Positions 7,847-15,677 of a stretch of 35,662 bases of DNA are shown one piece after another (positions within the stretch are counted from its first letter, which is position 1; each line of letters opens with the position of its first letter). The notes below the pieces were generated by a model. It ran no database searches, was not told the origin of the DNA, and worked only from the letters and a program-made list of their open reading frames with translations. The stretch is from Ruminococcus sp. (GTDB taxonomy: Bacteria; Bacillota; Clostridia; Oscillospirales; Ruminococcaceae). The DNA is taken from assembly GCA_015066665.1 (NCBI GenBank), contig SVNX01000023.1:1-35662 (forward strand). Reading direction: 5' to 3'. A program made the position numbers and the translations under genes.

Positions 7847-8524
7847 ATGACGGAGGAAGAATATCTGGCGCAGTATGATGCTGCGGCCTTTGAAAGGCCA
7901 TCGGTGGCGGTGGATGTTGTACTGTTCACGATTCTGGAGGACAGACTGCAGGTGCTGCTCACAAGGCGGGATGCGCACCCGTTCAGGGACTGCCCCGCAC
8001 TGCCGGGCGTGTTTGTGGGTGTGGAGGAATCCCTTGAGGAGGCAGCCATGCGGGCACTTCGGGAAAAGGCAGGGCTGCAGGGCATCTATCTCGAGCAGCT
8101 CTATACATGGGGCGATGTCGCCCGTGACCCGAGGATGCGGATTCTGTCGGTGTCGTACTATGCACTGGTACCGGCGGCATCGCTGGCAGTGTCAGGGGAG
8201 GGCACATGGCTTTGTCCGGTGGATGAGATCGAAAAGGATGCGGGGCTTGCCTTTGACCATGCACGCATCATCGCCTATGGGCGGGAGCGGATCCGGAACA
8301 AGGTGAACTGGTCGGACATTGCGTTTTCTCTTCTGCCGGAGGAATTCACGCTGCCGCAGCTGCAGCGGGTCTATGAGATCCTGCTTGACCAGCCTTTGTA
8401 CAAGGCGAATTTCCGCAAGAAGATTGCGCATAAAATCGTTGAAACAGAAAAAATGATCACGGGCAATGCCCACCGTCCCAGCCGCATTTACAGAAAGCGC
8501 AGCGGGACGGAAACTGACCAATGA
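7847..8524 (+). CDS. NUDIX-winged-helix transcriptional regulator (NrtR-like), degenerate NUDIX box
   Basis: This 225-residue protein joins an N-terminal NUDIX fold (about 15-145) to a C-terminal winged helix (about 150-200; LAFDHARII and LLPEEFTLPQLQRVYE are hallmarks of the NrtR/COG4111 regulator group). In that family the NUDIX domain senses ADP-ribose or related NAD metabolites rather than hydrolysing them. Here the box (about 54-77) reads G-VFVGVEE-SLEEAAM-RALREKAGL: compared with REUxEExGU, the first Glu is Ala70 and the last is Lys74, so catalysis is unlikely. AAGGAGG at 7831-7837 fixes the start at 7847; the upstream in-frame ATG lies before the promoter. It is followed 23 bases later by the clostripain-like lipoprotein. 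pncA/pncB, classic NrtR targets, are 4 kb downstream, but I found no copy of its palindrome there. Confidence 0.85.
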   Translation: MTEEEYLAQYDAAAFERPSVAVDVVLFTILEDRLQVLLTRRDAHPFRDCPALPGVFVGVEESLEEAAMRALREKAGLQGIYLEQLYTWGDVARDPRMRILSVSYYALVPAASLAVSGEGTWLCPVDEIEKDAGLAFDHARIIAYGRERIRNKVNWSDIAFSLLPEEFTLPQLQRVYEILLDQPLYKANFRKKIAHKIVETEKMITGNAHRPSRIYRKRSGTETDQ

Positions 8525-8547
8525 TCTATTTTTATAAGGAGAAGGAT

Positions 8548-10695
8548 ATGAAAAGACAGTTTCTGAAAAAAGCAGCCCTGCTGACGGCAGCGGCATGGAT
8601 GACCACGGGTCTGACCGGATGCGGTGCGCTGGGGACGCTTTTGTTTTCCGGCGGCGGCAGCGGTGAGGAGGACAGCAGTGCATTCATCGGGCAGTCCGAT
8701 GAGAGCAGCCCTGACTGGGGCGGGGAGACCTCGTCCGTTGTTGACAATCTGGACGGCCGGCCGCAGTCCGATGAGGTCTTCAGCCAGACGGTGATGATCT
8801 ACATGGTCGGCTCCGATCTCGAAAGCCGCCACGGCTGTGCAACGGAGGAATTCGACGAAATTCTGGAGGGCATTCCGGATACCGCACGCCACAACATTCT
8901 CGTCTGTGCCGGCGGTACATCCGCATGGCAGAATGACATTGTTTCTGCCGAGGACGAGATGACACTGCTGCGGCTCGGGCCGCTTGGCTTTGAGGTGATC
9001 GGCAGCAAGGCCGAGGCCAATATGGGTGAGACCACAGTGCTGCAGGAATTTCTGACCTATGGCATGAGCGAATATGATACCGACAAGTACAGCCTGATTC
9101 TCTGGGATCACGGCGGCGGCCCCGTGCTGGGCTATGGCATGGATGAGAATTACAATGATTCGCTCCATCTGCCGGAGATGCAGGAGGCCATCCTGAATGC
9201 GTCAGGGGAGACCGGCAAGCGTCTTGAAATGATCGGCTTTGATGCATGCCTGATGAGCACGCTGGAGATTGCGGATGTGATGTCGGAATGTACGGATTAT
9301 CTTGTGGCATCGCAGGAAACCGAACCGGGCGTGGGCTGGGATTACAGATTTCTCGAGCTGCTTGACGAGCCGGGCATGGATGGTGCGCATCTGGGAGCGG
9401 CGATTGTGGACAGTTATTTCGGCTATTTTGAAAGCACGGGCTATGCTGACCGCTTTGACCTGACGCTGTCGTGTCTGGATCTGGCGAGATATCAGGCTGC
9501 GGAGGATGCAATCAACAATTGCTTTGCAACGCTGGGGCCGGATCTGGATGCTTCCACACTGCCTATCAGTTACAGAAAGCGTGACCGTGTACGGGAGTTT
9601 GCGAAGTTCAGCTCGGATTTTGATTACGGACTCATTGATGCGATGCATCTGTTTTCGCAGTTCAGTATTGTGGACGAGGCAGAAGCGGCACGCTCGGCGA
9701 TTGAAGAGATGGTGGTCTATTCCCGAAGCAACATGACGAATGCAACGGGCGTATCGATCTGTTTCCCCCGCAAGCAGGAGCGCAACGGTTATGCGGATGC
9801 GGTGCTGCGCTGTTTTGAGACGCTTGATTTTGCACCGGCCTATGCGGATTATCTGGAGAGCTGGTATGCGATTCAGCGTGGCGAGCAGGCGGATGTGGAC
9901 TGGAGCATCCGTGAGGCAGTGAGTGAGGTTATGGATTTCGAGCGTGATGCGGGCACAGAGAATGTGACAGCGGTAACGAGCGGCAAGGACATTACGCTGC
10001 AGCTGACAGCAGCGCAGCAGGAGAATTTTGGATCGGCATCGTTCTGGATTCTGCGCAAGGCAGAGAGCATGGATGTAGGGAACACAGAGGATGAGCCCCG
10101 CATTGGAGAGATGTATCTGAATGTACATCGGGGCGGCAATGTGCAGATGGATGAGACAGGAAAGCTGCATGCGTATTACAGTGACAATGTGGTTTACATG
10201 CTGGATGGCGAGACAGGTGAGCGTTCGCCGATTCCGATGGTAATGACGGACAATGATTCCTCGACGCGGGAGAAGCGTTACACGAGCAATGTCGTACTGT
10301 TCGAGCTGGATGAATTCTCATCGATTGCAGCGAAGCTGCAGATTGTGGTGAATGAGAAGTATCCGGAGGGTACGATTCTGAGTGCGGTACCGCTTGCGGA
10401 TGCGGAGAGCACGGAATTCACGGCACCGAGCAAGCAGCTTCTGGAGCTGGATGATTATGATCTGATCAATGTAGTGGGCAGCTGTCGGTACATTACGAGA
10501 AATGCACAGGGCGGCATGGAGCCGTTTGCGGCATGGGAGAAGAGCGGCTGGATGATGGGCTTTGAGCAGGATCTGAATGTTGGCTGGGAGCTGGATGTAG
10601 CAGAGATTGAGGATCCGGAGGAATATGTATGCATGTTTGAGATTGAGGATGTACATGGCAACGTAATCTGTTCGGAGCTGATCCCGCTGGGATAA
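8548..10695 (+). CDS. Clostripain-family (C11) cysteine peptidase lipoprotein
   Basis: This 715-residue cell-surface protein has a type II signal peptide (MKRQFLKKAALLTAAAW, lipobox LTGC, Cys25). A Ser/Glu/Gly-rich tether follows, then a C11 peptidase domain at about 75-410: VMIYMVGSDLE at its start, His188 in ILWDHGGG and Cys234 in GFDACLMS form the expected His/Cys dyad. The C-terminal 300 residues look beta-rich and may be a substrate- or wall-binding region. C11 enzymes usually cleave after Arg or Lys. AAGGAGAAGGA just upstream fixes the start at 8548 rather than ATG 8521, which overlaps the preceding stop. It lies 23 bases after the NUDIX regulator and probably shares its promoter. Confidence 0.88.
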   Translation: MKRQFLKKAALLTAAAWMTTGLTGCGALGTLLFSGGGSGEEDSSAFIGQSDESSPDWGGETSSVVDNLDGRPQSDEVFSQTVMIYMVGSDLESRHGCATEEFDEILEGIPDTARHNILVCAGGTSAWQNDIVSAEDEMTLLRLGPLGFEVIGSKAEANMGETTVLQEFLTYGMSEYDTDKYSLILWDHGGGPVLGYGMDENYNDSLHLPEMQEAILNASGETGKRLEMIGFDACLMSTLEIADVMSECTDYLVASQETEPGVGWDYRFLELLDEPGMDGAHLGAAIVDSYFGYFESTGYADRFDLTLSCLDLARYQAAEDAINNCFATLGPDLDASTLPISYRKRDRVREFAKFSSDFDYGLIDAMHLFSQFSIVDEAEAARSAIEEMVVYSRSNMTNATGVSICFPRKQERNGYADAVLRCFETLDFAPAYADYLESWYAIQRGEQADVDWSIREAVSEVMDFERDAGTENVTAVTSGKDITLQLTAAQQENFGSASFWILRKAESMDVGNTEDEPRIGEMYLNVHRGGNVQMDETGKLHAYYSDNVVYMLDGETGERSPIPMVMTDNDSSTREKRYTSNVVLFELDEFSSIAAKLQIVVNEKYPEGTILSAVPLADAESTEFTAPSKQLLELDDYDLINVVGSCRYITRNAQGGMEPFAAWEKSGWMMGFEQDLNVGWELDVAEIEDPEEYVCMFEIEDVHGNVICSELIPLG

Positions 10696-10729
10696 AGTGA
10701 GCGGGGCATCAAACCGTTTTGCGAGACCT

Positions 10730-11050
10730 TTTCTGGGATCTTGGGGCAAGCGCAGGGATGCCTTGTGAAGAGGGAAGCCGCAGGATTTGCAGTGCATCAT
10801 GGGCCGGCGTTCCTTTGGGGGCTGGGGGCGAGCGAAGCGATGCCCTTCGAAGTGGGAAGCTGCCTGCTTTTGCAGCATTTCAGGGACTGGCTGTTTCTCG
10901 GGGTGTCTGGGGGCAAGCGCAGGGATGCCTTGTGGAGAGGGAAGCTGCAGGATTTGCAGTGCATCATGGGTCGGCTGTTCCTTTGGGGGCTGGGGGGTGA
11001 GGGGCACCCAAGCAGCTGCGGGATGCCGGTGCAGCGCACCGGCTGAGTGC
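10730..11050 (-). repeat. GC-rich modular intergenic repeat, copy B (inverted, two tandem units)
   Basis: Between the C11 peptidase and the pduL promoter there is no credible gene. Two similar units of about 95 bases begin near 10740 and 10908; both contain GGCAAGCGCAGGGATGCCTTG and later GATTTGCAGTGCATCATGGG (each 20-21 bases, given in part). They carry the family core in reverse orientation (TCTGGGGGCAAGCGC). The segment 11020-11050 contains GCCGGTGCAGCGCACCGGC followed by TGAGTGCAG, the reverse complement of the module that opens copies C and D. Confidence 0.75.
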
Positions 11051-11089
11051 AGATGCCTTCGTCTCACCCTGAAAAAACCAAAATTCCCC

Positions 11090-11118
11090 TTGACGTATGT
11101 CGAAAAAAGTAGTACAAT
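11090..11118 (+). promoter_or_regulatory. Sigma-A promoter of pduL
   Basis: TTGACG (11090-11095) and TACAAT (11113-11118) are separated by 17 bases. Transcription would start near 11125, giving a leader of about 70 bases. Confidence 0.75.
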
Positions 11119-11192
11119 AAAGGATGGCACAATGTTTTATTACATTGCAGAACGCTGCCATGCAGCGAATACATAAAATGGAGGAAAATATC

Positions 11193-11771
11193 ATGTCCAA
11201 GAAGTTTATCATCGAAACATCCGCACGTCATGTCCATGTGACACAGGAGCATCTGGAGATCCTGTTCGGTAAGGGTGCTACCCTCACTCACAAGAAGGAT
11301 CTGTCCCAGCCCGGTCAGTTTGCATGTGAAGAGCGTGTCACCGTAGTCGGCCCGAAGAAGGAGCTGGCAAATGTATCCATTCTCGGCCCTGTTCGTCCCG
11401 ACACACAGGTTGAGCTGTCCGCAACAGATGCACGTTCCATCGGTGTGGCTGCTCCCATTCGTGAGTCCGGTGATGTTGCAGGTTCCGGTGCCTGCAAGCT
11501 GGTTGGCCCCTGCGGCGAGGTTGAGCTGGAGAACGGCGTGATCGTTGCAAAGCGTCATATTCATCTGACCCCCGAGGATGCTGAGGAGCTGGGTGTACAG
11601 GATAAGGATATCGTATGGGTTATGTGCAAGACTGAAGGCAGATCTGCAGTTCTCGGTGATGTTGTATGTCGTGTGTCTCCGAAGTTTGCAAGAGCAATGC
11701 ATATTGATACAGATGAGTCCAATGCCGTTGGTGCTGGTCGTGATCTGGAAGGCGAGATTATCAAGCTGTAA
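11193..11771 (+). CDS. pduL: PduL-type phosphate acyltransferase
   Basis: This 192-residue enzyme interconverts acyl-CoA and acyl-phosphate (propionyl or acetyl). It has the two PduL halves, each with a zinc-binding His-x-His: H13-V-H15 in SARHVHVT and H122-I-H124 in AKRHIHLTPED. The Arg of APIRESGDVAGS (Arg90) is the conserved phosphate/CoA-site residue of the family. The length is typical. No microcompartment shell genes are nearby and the protein begins directly with the catalytic fold, without an extra encapsulation peptide, so it probably serves as the cytosolic phosphotransacetylase for acetate formation (inference). GGAGG at 11180-11184 selects ATG 11193 over an ATG at 11124. It has its own promoter and a strong terminator, so it is monocistronic. 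Confidence 0.9.
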   Translation: MSKKFIIETSARHVHVTQEHLEILFGKGATLTHKKDLSQPGQFACEERVTVVGPKKELANVSILGPVRPDTQVELSATDARSIGVAAPIRESGDVAGSGACKLVGPCGEVELENGVIVAKRHIHLTPEDAEELGVQDKDIVWVMCKTEGRSAVLGDVVCRVSPKFARAMHIDTDESNAVGAGRDLEGEIIKL

Positions 11772-11808
11772 TCCCGTTCTCTTGGTGTATCCATTTTGCA
11801 ATGTGCTT

Positions 11809-11845
11809 GAAGCGGGCAGTCGGAGGATTGTCCGCTTCTTTTGTT
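11809..11845 (+). terminator. Strong Rho-independent terminator after pduL
   Basis: A 13-pair stem (11809-11821 with 11826-11838, including two G-U pairs) closes on a GGAG loop and is followed by TTTTGTTA. The outer stem is GAAGCGG/CCGCTTC. Confidence 0.85.
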
Positions 11846-12190
11846 AGGGGAGGGTGGCCCCTGCACTCAACCGGTGCTCTGCACCGGCCTCCTGCAGTGG
11901 TTAGCCCCTCACCCCCCCAGCCCCCCTCTCCCCACGGGGAGAGGGGGGAGAAGGAGGCGGGGTGCGCAGCACCCCGCCCCCGCCTGGGGGGCAACGCTTC
12001 GCTCGCCCCCCAGACCCCCAGGGGAAGAACCCCCGTTCCCGAAGGTGCTGGAAACCTGCGGAGCCATCCCCAAAAGGGAGCCCGCCGCCTCAAGGTGCTG
12101 AAAACCTGCGGAGCCATCCCCGAAAGGGAGCCCGCCGCCCCAAGGTGCCGAAAACCTGCGGAGCCATCCGCCCCGAGGGGCAAAACGTCG
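11845..12190 (+). repeat. GC-rich modular intergenic repeat, copy C, with 50-base tandem units
   Basis: The block opens with a module containing ACTCAACCGGTGCTCTGCACCGG. Next comes a 13-base-arm hairpin (11921-11933 with 11936-11948), then GCGGGGTGC/GCACCCCGC (11957-11977), then the family core GGGGGCAACGCTTCGCTCGCC. From 12042 a 50-base unit beginning AAGGTGCTG-AAACCTGCGGAGCC repeats at 12092 and 12142 (the last is shortened). The unit length is not a multiple of three and the frames are not conserved, so this is not coding. The remainder up to 12323 shows no clear promoter for the pncA/pncB pair. Confidence 0.85.
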
Positions 12191-12323
12191 ATTGCATCAC
12201 CCTTGATGGATATGCAGCATCCCACATGAGAAAATACATAGACACTACCCCTTCACTCCCCCCTGAATGCACCATTACGAAAATGCATCCCCACAAGAAT
12301 TAAATCCGAATGGAGGTTTCTGT

Positions 12324-12968
12324 ATGAATCAGGCTTTATTTGATTGGAAAACAACGCTCGATGCACAGCCCGCTCTGCCAGCTTCTGTGCTCACTGAGAT
12401 ACCGACAGCGCTCGTCATTGTCGATATGATCGGCGGATTCCTGACCGAGGGTCCTCTCGCAAGTCCCCGCTCCGCTTCCGTTCTGCCCGCAGTTGAACAG
12501 CTGCTCCGGTTTGCTCACGATCATCATATCCCTGCCGCTGCCTTCGCAGACTGCCATACACAGGACAGTGCTGAGTTTGCTGCCTTCCCGCCGCATTGTC
12601 TCGCCGGTACTTCTGAGTCCGAGATTGCGCCCTCCCTTTGTGAAATCGGCGGCTTTGTCCGCATCGAAAAGAATTCCACAAACGGATTCCTCACACAGGG
12701 CTTCCAGGATTTCCTTAATGCGCATCCCGAATGTACCCAGTTTGTCGTGTGCGGTGTCTGCACCGATATCTGTGTGCTGCAATTTGCCCTCTCTTTGCGG
12801 GCATACTGTAATCAGACAAACCGCAATATGCGGATCATTGTTCCCGTCAATACGGTCGAAACCTATGATGCCCCCACCCATAACGGTGACCTCATGCAGA
12901 CAATGGCTCTGCAGATCATGGCGCAGGCCGGCATCGAACTTGCAGCGGAGGTGCAGTATGATGACTGA
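12324..12968 (+). CDS. pncA: Nicotinamidase / isochorismatase-family hydrolase
   Basis: This 214-residue cytoplasmic hydrolase probably converts nicotinamide to nicotinate in NAD salvage. The isochorismatase-fold triad is visible: Asp34 (VIVDMIGGF), Lys116 (RIEKNSTNGF) and Cys150 (GVCTDICV). The metal site would be Asp76 and His78 (FADCHTQDSAEF) with His91 (FPPHC). The next gene is nicotinate phosphoribosyltransferase and the two overlap by 11 bases, which strongly supports the nicotinamidase reading over another isochorismatase activity. GGAGG at 12312-12316 fixes the start at 12324; the ATG at 12267 lacks a site. Confidence 0.88.
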   Translation: MNQALFDWKTTLDAQPALPASVLTEIPTALVIVDMIGGFLTEGPLASPRSASVLPAVEQLLRFAHDHHIPAAAFADCHTQDSAEFAAFPPHCLAGTSESEIAPSLCEIGGFVRIEKNSTNGFLTQGFQDFLNAHPECTQFVVCGVCTDICVLQFALSLRAYCNQTNRNMRIIVPVNTVETYDAPTHNGDLMQTMALQIMAQAGIELAAEVQYDD

Positions 12969-14400
12969 ACGTAATCTGACAATGCTCGTCGATTTCTACG
13001 AGCTGACCATGGGAAACGGCTTCCTTGAAAACGGCAGGGGAGAGGAGATCGCTTACTTCGATATGTTCTACCGCAAAGCGCCCGACAATGCCGCCTATGC
13101 CATTGCCGCCGGCCTTGAACAGGTGATTGACTATATCCGCAGCCTGAAATTCACTGAGGATGATCTTGACTATCTGCGGGGCAGAAAGCTCTTCTGTGAG
13201 GAGTTTCTCGAATATCTGCGAAATTTCAGATTCACCTGCGATGTCTGGGCCGTCCCCGAGGGAACTCCCGTCTTCCCGCACGAACCGATTCTGACAGTCC
13301 GCGGCCCCGCCATTCAGGCACAGCTCATCGAAACGATGGTGCTGCTGAGCATCAATCACCAGAGTCTCATTGCCACCAAGGCAAACCGCATTGTCACAGC
13401 TGCACAGGGACGTCCGGTCATGGAATTCGGCTCCCGTCGTGCACAGGGTTATGACGGTGCTGTCTATGGTGCAAGAGCGGCCTACATCGGCGGCTGTGCA
13501 GGTACGGCCTGTGCAATTGCGGACACGGCGTTCTCCATCCCCGCCCTTGGTACGATGGCGCACAGCTGGGTGCAGATGTTCCCAACGGAGCTTGCCTCGT
13601 TTGAAGCCTATGCAAAGGTATATCCCGATGACTGCACACTGCTGGTGGACACCTACAATGTACTGAAATCGGGTGTGCCGAATGCCATCAAGGTGTTCAA
13701 AAAGCTCGAAGAACAGGGGCATCGTGGACGCGGCATCCGTATTGACAGCGGTGATATTGCATATCTGTCCAAGCGTGCAAGGAAGATGTTTGACGAGGCG
13801 GGACTGCCGTATATTCAGATCGTGGCATCGAATTCGCTGGATGAATACATCATCCGTGAGCTGATTGCACAGGGAGCAAAGATCGACAGCTTCGGTGTAG
13901 GTGAGAGGCTTGTGACCTCCCGTTCCGAGCCGGTATTCGGCGGCGTGTACAAGCTGGCAGCCGTGGAAGAAAACGGTGAAATTATCCCGAAAATCAAGGT
14001 TTCCGAGAACGAGATCAAGATTACGAATCCCTCGTTCAAGACGGTATGGCGTCTGTTTGACCGTGACACGGGCATGGCACTGGCGGATGTACTGACGCTG
14101 CATGACGAGGTGATCGATGACAGCGCACCCTATGAGATATTCGATCCGGTGCAGACCTACAAGCGCAAGACGGTGACGAATTTCCGTGCACACCGTCTGC
14201 TTGTGCCGGTATTTGAAAAGGGCGAATGCGTGTATGAATGCCCGTCCCTGCCCGAGGTGCAGTGCTACTGCCGTGCGCAGCTGGCGACCATCTGGGATGA
14301 GGTGAAGCGTTTTGAGAATCCGCAGAATTACTATGTTGATTTGTCGCAGAAGCTGTGGGATCTGAAGCACAGCCTGCTGAGCAGGAAGTACGAGGCGTGA
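12958..14400 (+). CDS. pncB: Nicotinate phosphoribosyltransferase
   Basis: This 480-residue enzyme makes nicotinate mononucleotide from nicotinate and PRPP, the committed step of NAD salvage. Family signatures are the N-terminal LVDFYELTMGNGF, EFGSRRAQGYDGA in the middle, and ALGTMAHSWVQMF carrying the His (His202) that is phosphorylated in this family, followed by LLVDTYNVLKSG and IRIDSGDI. The length is right for the bacterial PncB2 type. The start is either ATG 12958 or 12961 (tandem MM); GGAGG at 12947-12951 suits 12958. The start lies inside the end of pncA, so translation is coupled. Confidence 0.93.
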   Translation: MMTERNLTMLVDFYELTMGNGFLENGRGEEIAYFDMFYRKAPDNAAYAIAAGLEQVIDYIRSLKFTEDDLDYLRGRKLFCEEFLEYLRNFRFTCDVWAVPEGTPVFPHEPILTVRGPAIQAQLIETMVLLSINHQSLIATKANRIVTAAQGRPVMEFGSRRAQGYDGAVYGARAAYIGGCAGTACAIADTAFSIPALGTMAHSWVQMFPTELASFEAYAKVYPDDCTLLVDTYNVLKSGVPNAIKVFKKLEEQGHRGRGIRIDSGDIAYLSKRARKMFDEAGLPYIQIVASNSLDEYIIRELIAQGAKIDSFGVGERLVTSRSEPVFGGVYKLAAVEENGEIIPKIKVSENEIKITNPSFKTVWRLFDRDTGMALADVLTLHDEVIDDSAPYEIFDPVQTYKRKTVTNFRAHRLLVPVFEKGECVYECPSLPEVQCYCRAQLATIWDEVKRFENPQNYYVDLSQKLWDLKHSLLSRKYEA

Positions 14401-14910
14401 TGTGGGGGCTCGCTCTGCACTCAACCGGTGCGCTGCACCGGCCTCCTGCAGAGCCTTGCCCCTCACCCCCCCTGCCCCCCTCTCCCCACGGGGAGAGGGG
14501 GGAGAAGGGGCGGGGCTGTGCAGCCCCGCCCCCGCCTGGGGGCAACGCTGCGCTCGCCCCCCAGACCCCAAGGGGAAGCCGCCCCCAACCCTGAGGGAGA
14601 GCACATCCTCCGAAAGTGCTGCAAAACTGTCAGCCCCCGCTTCGTGGGGCAACGCTGCGCTCGCCCCCCAGACCCCAAGGGGAAGCCGCCCCCAACCCTG
14701 AGGGAGAGCACATCCTCCGAAAGTGCTGCAAAACTGTCAGCCCCCGCCTGGGGGCAATGCTGCGCTCGCCCCCAGACCCCGAGGGGAAGCCGCCCCCAAC
14801 CCTGAGGGAGAGCACATCCTCCGAAAGTGCTGCAAAACTGTCAGCCCCCGCTTCGTGGGGCAACGCTGCACTCGCCCCCAGACCCCGAGGGAGAACGCAC
14901 GAGGAACTCT
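14401..14910 (+). repeat. GC-rich modular intergenic repeat, copy D, with about 106-base tandem units
   Basis: The array starts with the same module as copy C (CACTCAACCGGTGCGCTGCACC and the CCCCTCTCCCC/GGGGAGAGGGG hairpin, in part). Then come about 3.5 tandem units anchored by AACGCTGCGCTCGCC at 14544, 14651, 14756 (AATGCTG variant) and 14862, with spacings of 107, 105 and 106. Each unit carries CCCAACCCTGAGGGAGAGC, then CATCCTCCGAAAGTGCTGC. The 5' edges alternate: units 1 and 3 start GCCTGGGGG, units 2 and 4 start GCTTCGTGGGG, suggesting duplication of a dimer. Lengths that shift the frame argue against coding. 14911-14993 shows no convincing promoter. Confidence 0.88.
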
Positions 14911-14993
14911 TGTCCAAAAATCTTTTGGATACCGGAAAAATTTCCTAAGCCATCCCCCTACAAAAATCATAACCCAGAACAGGAGTATCAGAT

Positions 14994-15677
14994 ATGAAGA
15001 AAATTGGTATCATCGGCGCAATGCCGTCCGAGCTGAAGGACATCCAGTCCATCCAGATGAATCCCGAAATTACTGAAATTGCAGGCTTTTCCTTCTATGA
15101 AAGCACCCACGGCGAAAGCCGTATCGTTACCGCCTGCTGCGGTATCGGCAAGGTCAATGCCGCCCTCTGTACACAGGTCATGATTGACCACTTCAAGGTG
15201 GACTGCATCATCAATACCGGTATCGCAGGCGGTATGCACAGCGATGTCAAGCTCTGCGAGATCGTCGTGTCCACATCCGTCCTGCCCCATGACCTCGATG
15301 CCCACTTCCTCGCCGATTATCCCCCCTTCTGCGCTGTGTTCGATGCCGATGAAGCGCTCCAGAACCTCGCAAAATCTGTCTGCACAGAGATGAATATCCC
15401 CGTCCACAGCGGCAAGATTGTCTCCGGCGATGCCTTCATCACCGACAGTGAAATCAAGGCCGGCATCAAGGCAAAGTTCGATCCCTATGCCGTCGATATG
15501 GAAACCGCTGCCATCGGTCAGGCTGCATGGCGGAATAAGGTGCCCTTCGTGAGCGTGCGCTGCATTTCCGATCTTGCCGATGATGACGGTGCCATGTCCT
15601 TCGATCAGTTCGAAATCATCGCCGCAAAGCGTGTGGCCGAAATCGTCATGGCCATGTGTGAACGTGCCGATGTCTGA
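14994..15677 (+). CDS. mtnN: 5'-methylthioadenosine/S-adenosylhomocysteine nucleosidase
   Basis: This 227-residue cytoplasmic enzyme cleaves adenine from MTA, S-adenosylhomocysteine and 5'-deoxyadenosine, recycling products of methylation, polyamine and radical-SAM reactions. Conserved residues are Glu13 (IGAMPSE), Glu170 (VDMETAA, ribose contact) and the catalytic Asp193 (CISDLAD). The glycine-rich TGIAGG near 75-80 belongs to the phosphorylase fold. Its length is typical. AGGAG at 14981-14985 supports the start. Its stop overlaps the start of the downstream P-loop kinase by 8 bases. Confidence 0.94.
   Translation: MKKIGIIGAMPSELKDIQSIQMNPEITEIAGFSFYESTHGESRIVTACCGIGKVNAALCTQVMIDHFKVDCIINTGIAGGMHSDVKLCEIVVSTSVLPHDLDAHFLADYPPFCAVFDADEALQNLAKSVCTEMNIPVHSGKIVSGDAFITDSEIKAGIKAKFDPYAVDMETAAIGQAAWRNKVPFVSVRCISDLADDDGAMSFDQFEIIAAKRVAEIVMAMCERADV

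Noticed and set aside
14544..14897. Tandem array considered as a CRISPR
   Set aside because: The units are nearly identical along their full length, with no variable spacers and no cas genes.
14402..14948. Open frames across the 106-base tandem array, which could look like a repeat protein
   Set aside because: The units are 105, 106 and 107 bases long, so the frame changes from unit to unit and no consistent peptide repeat is produced.
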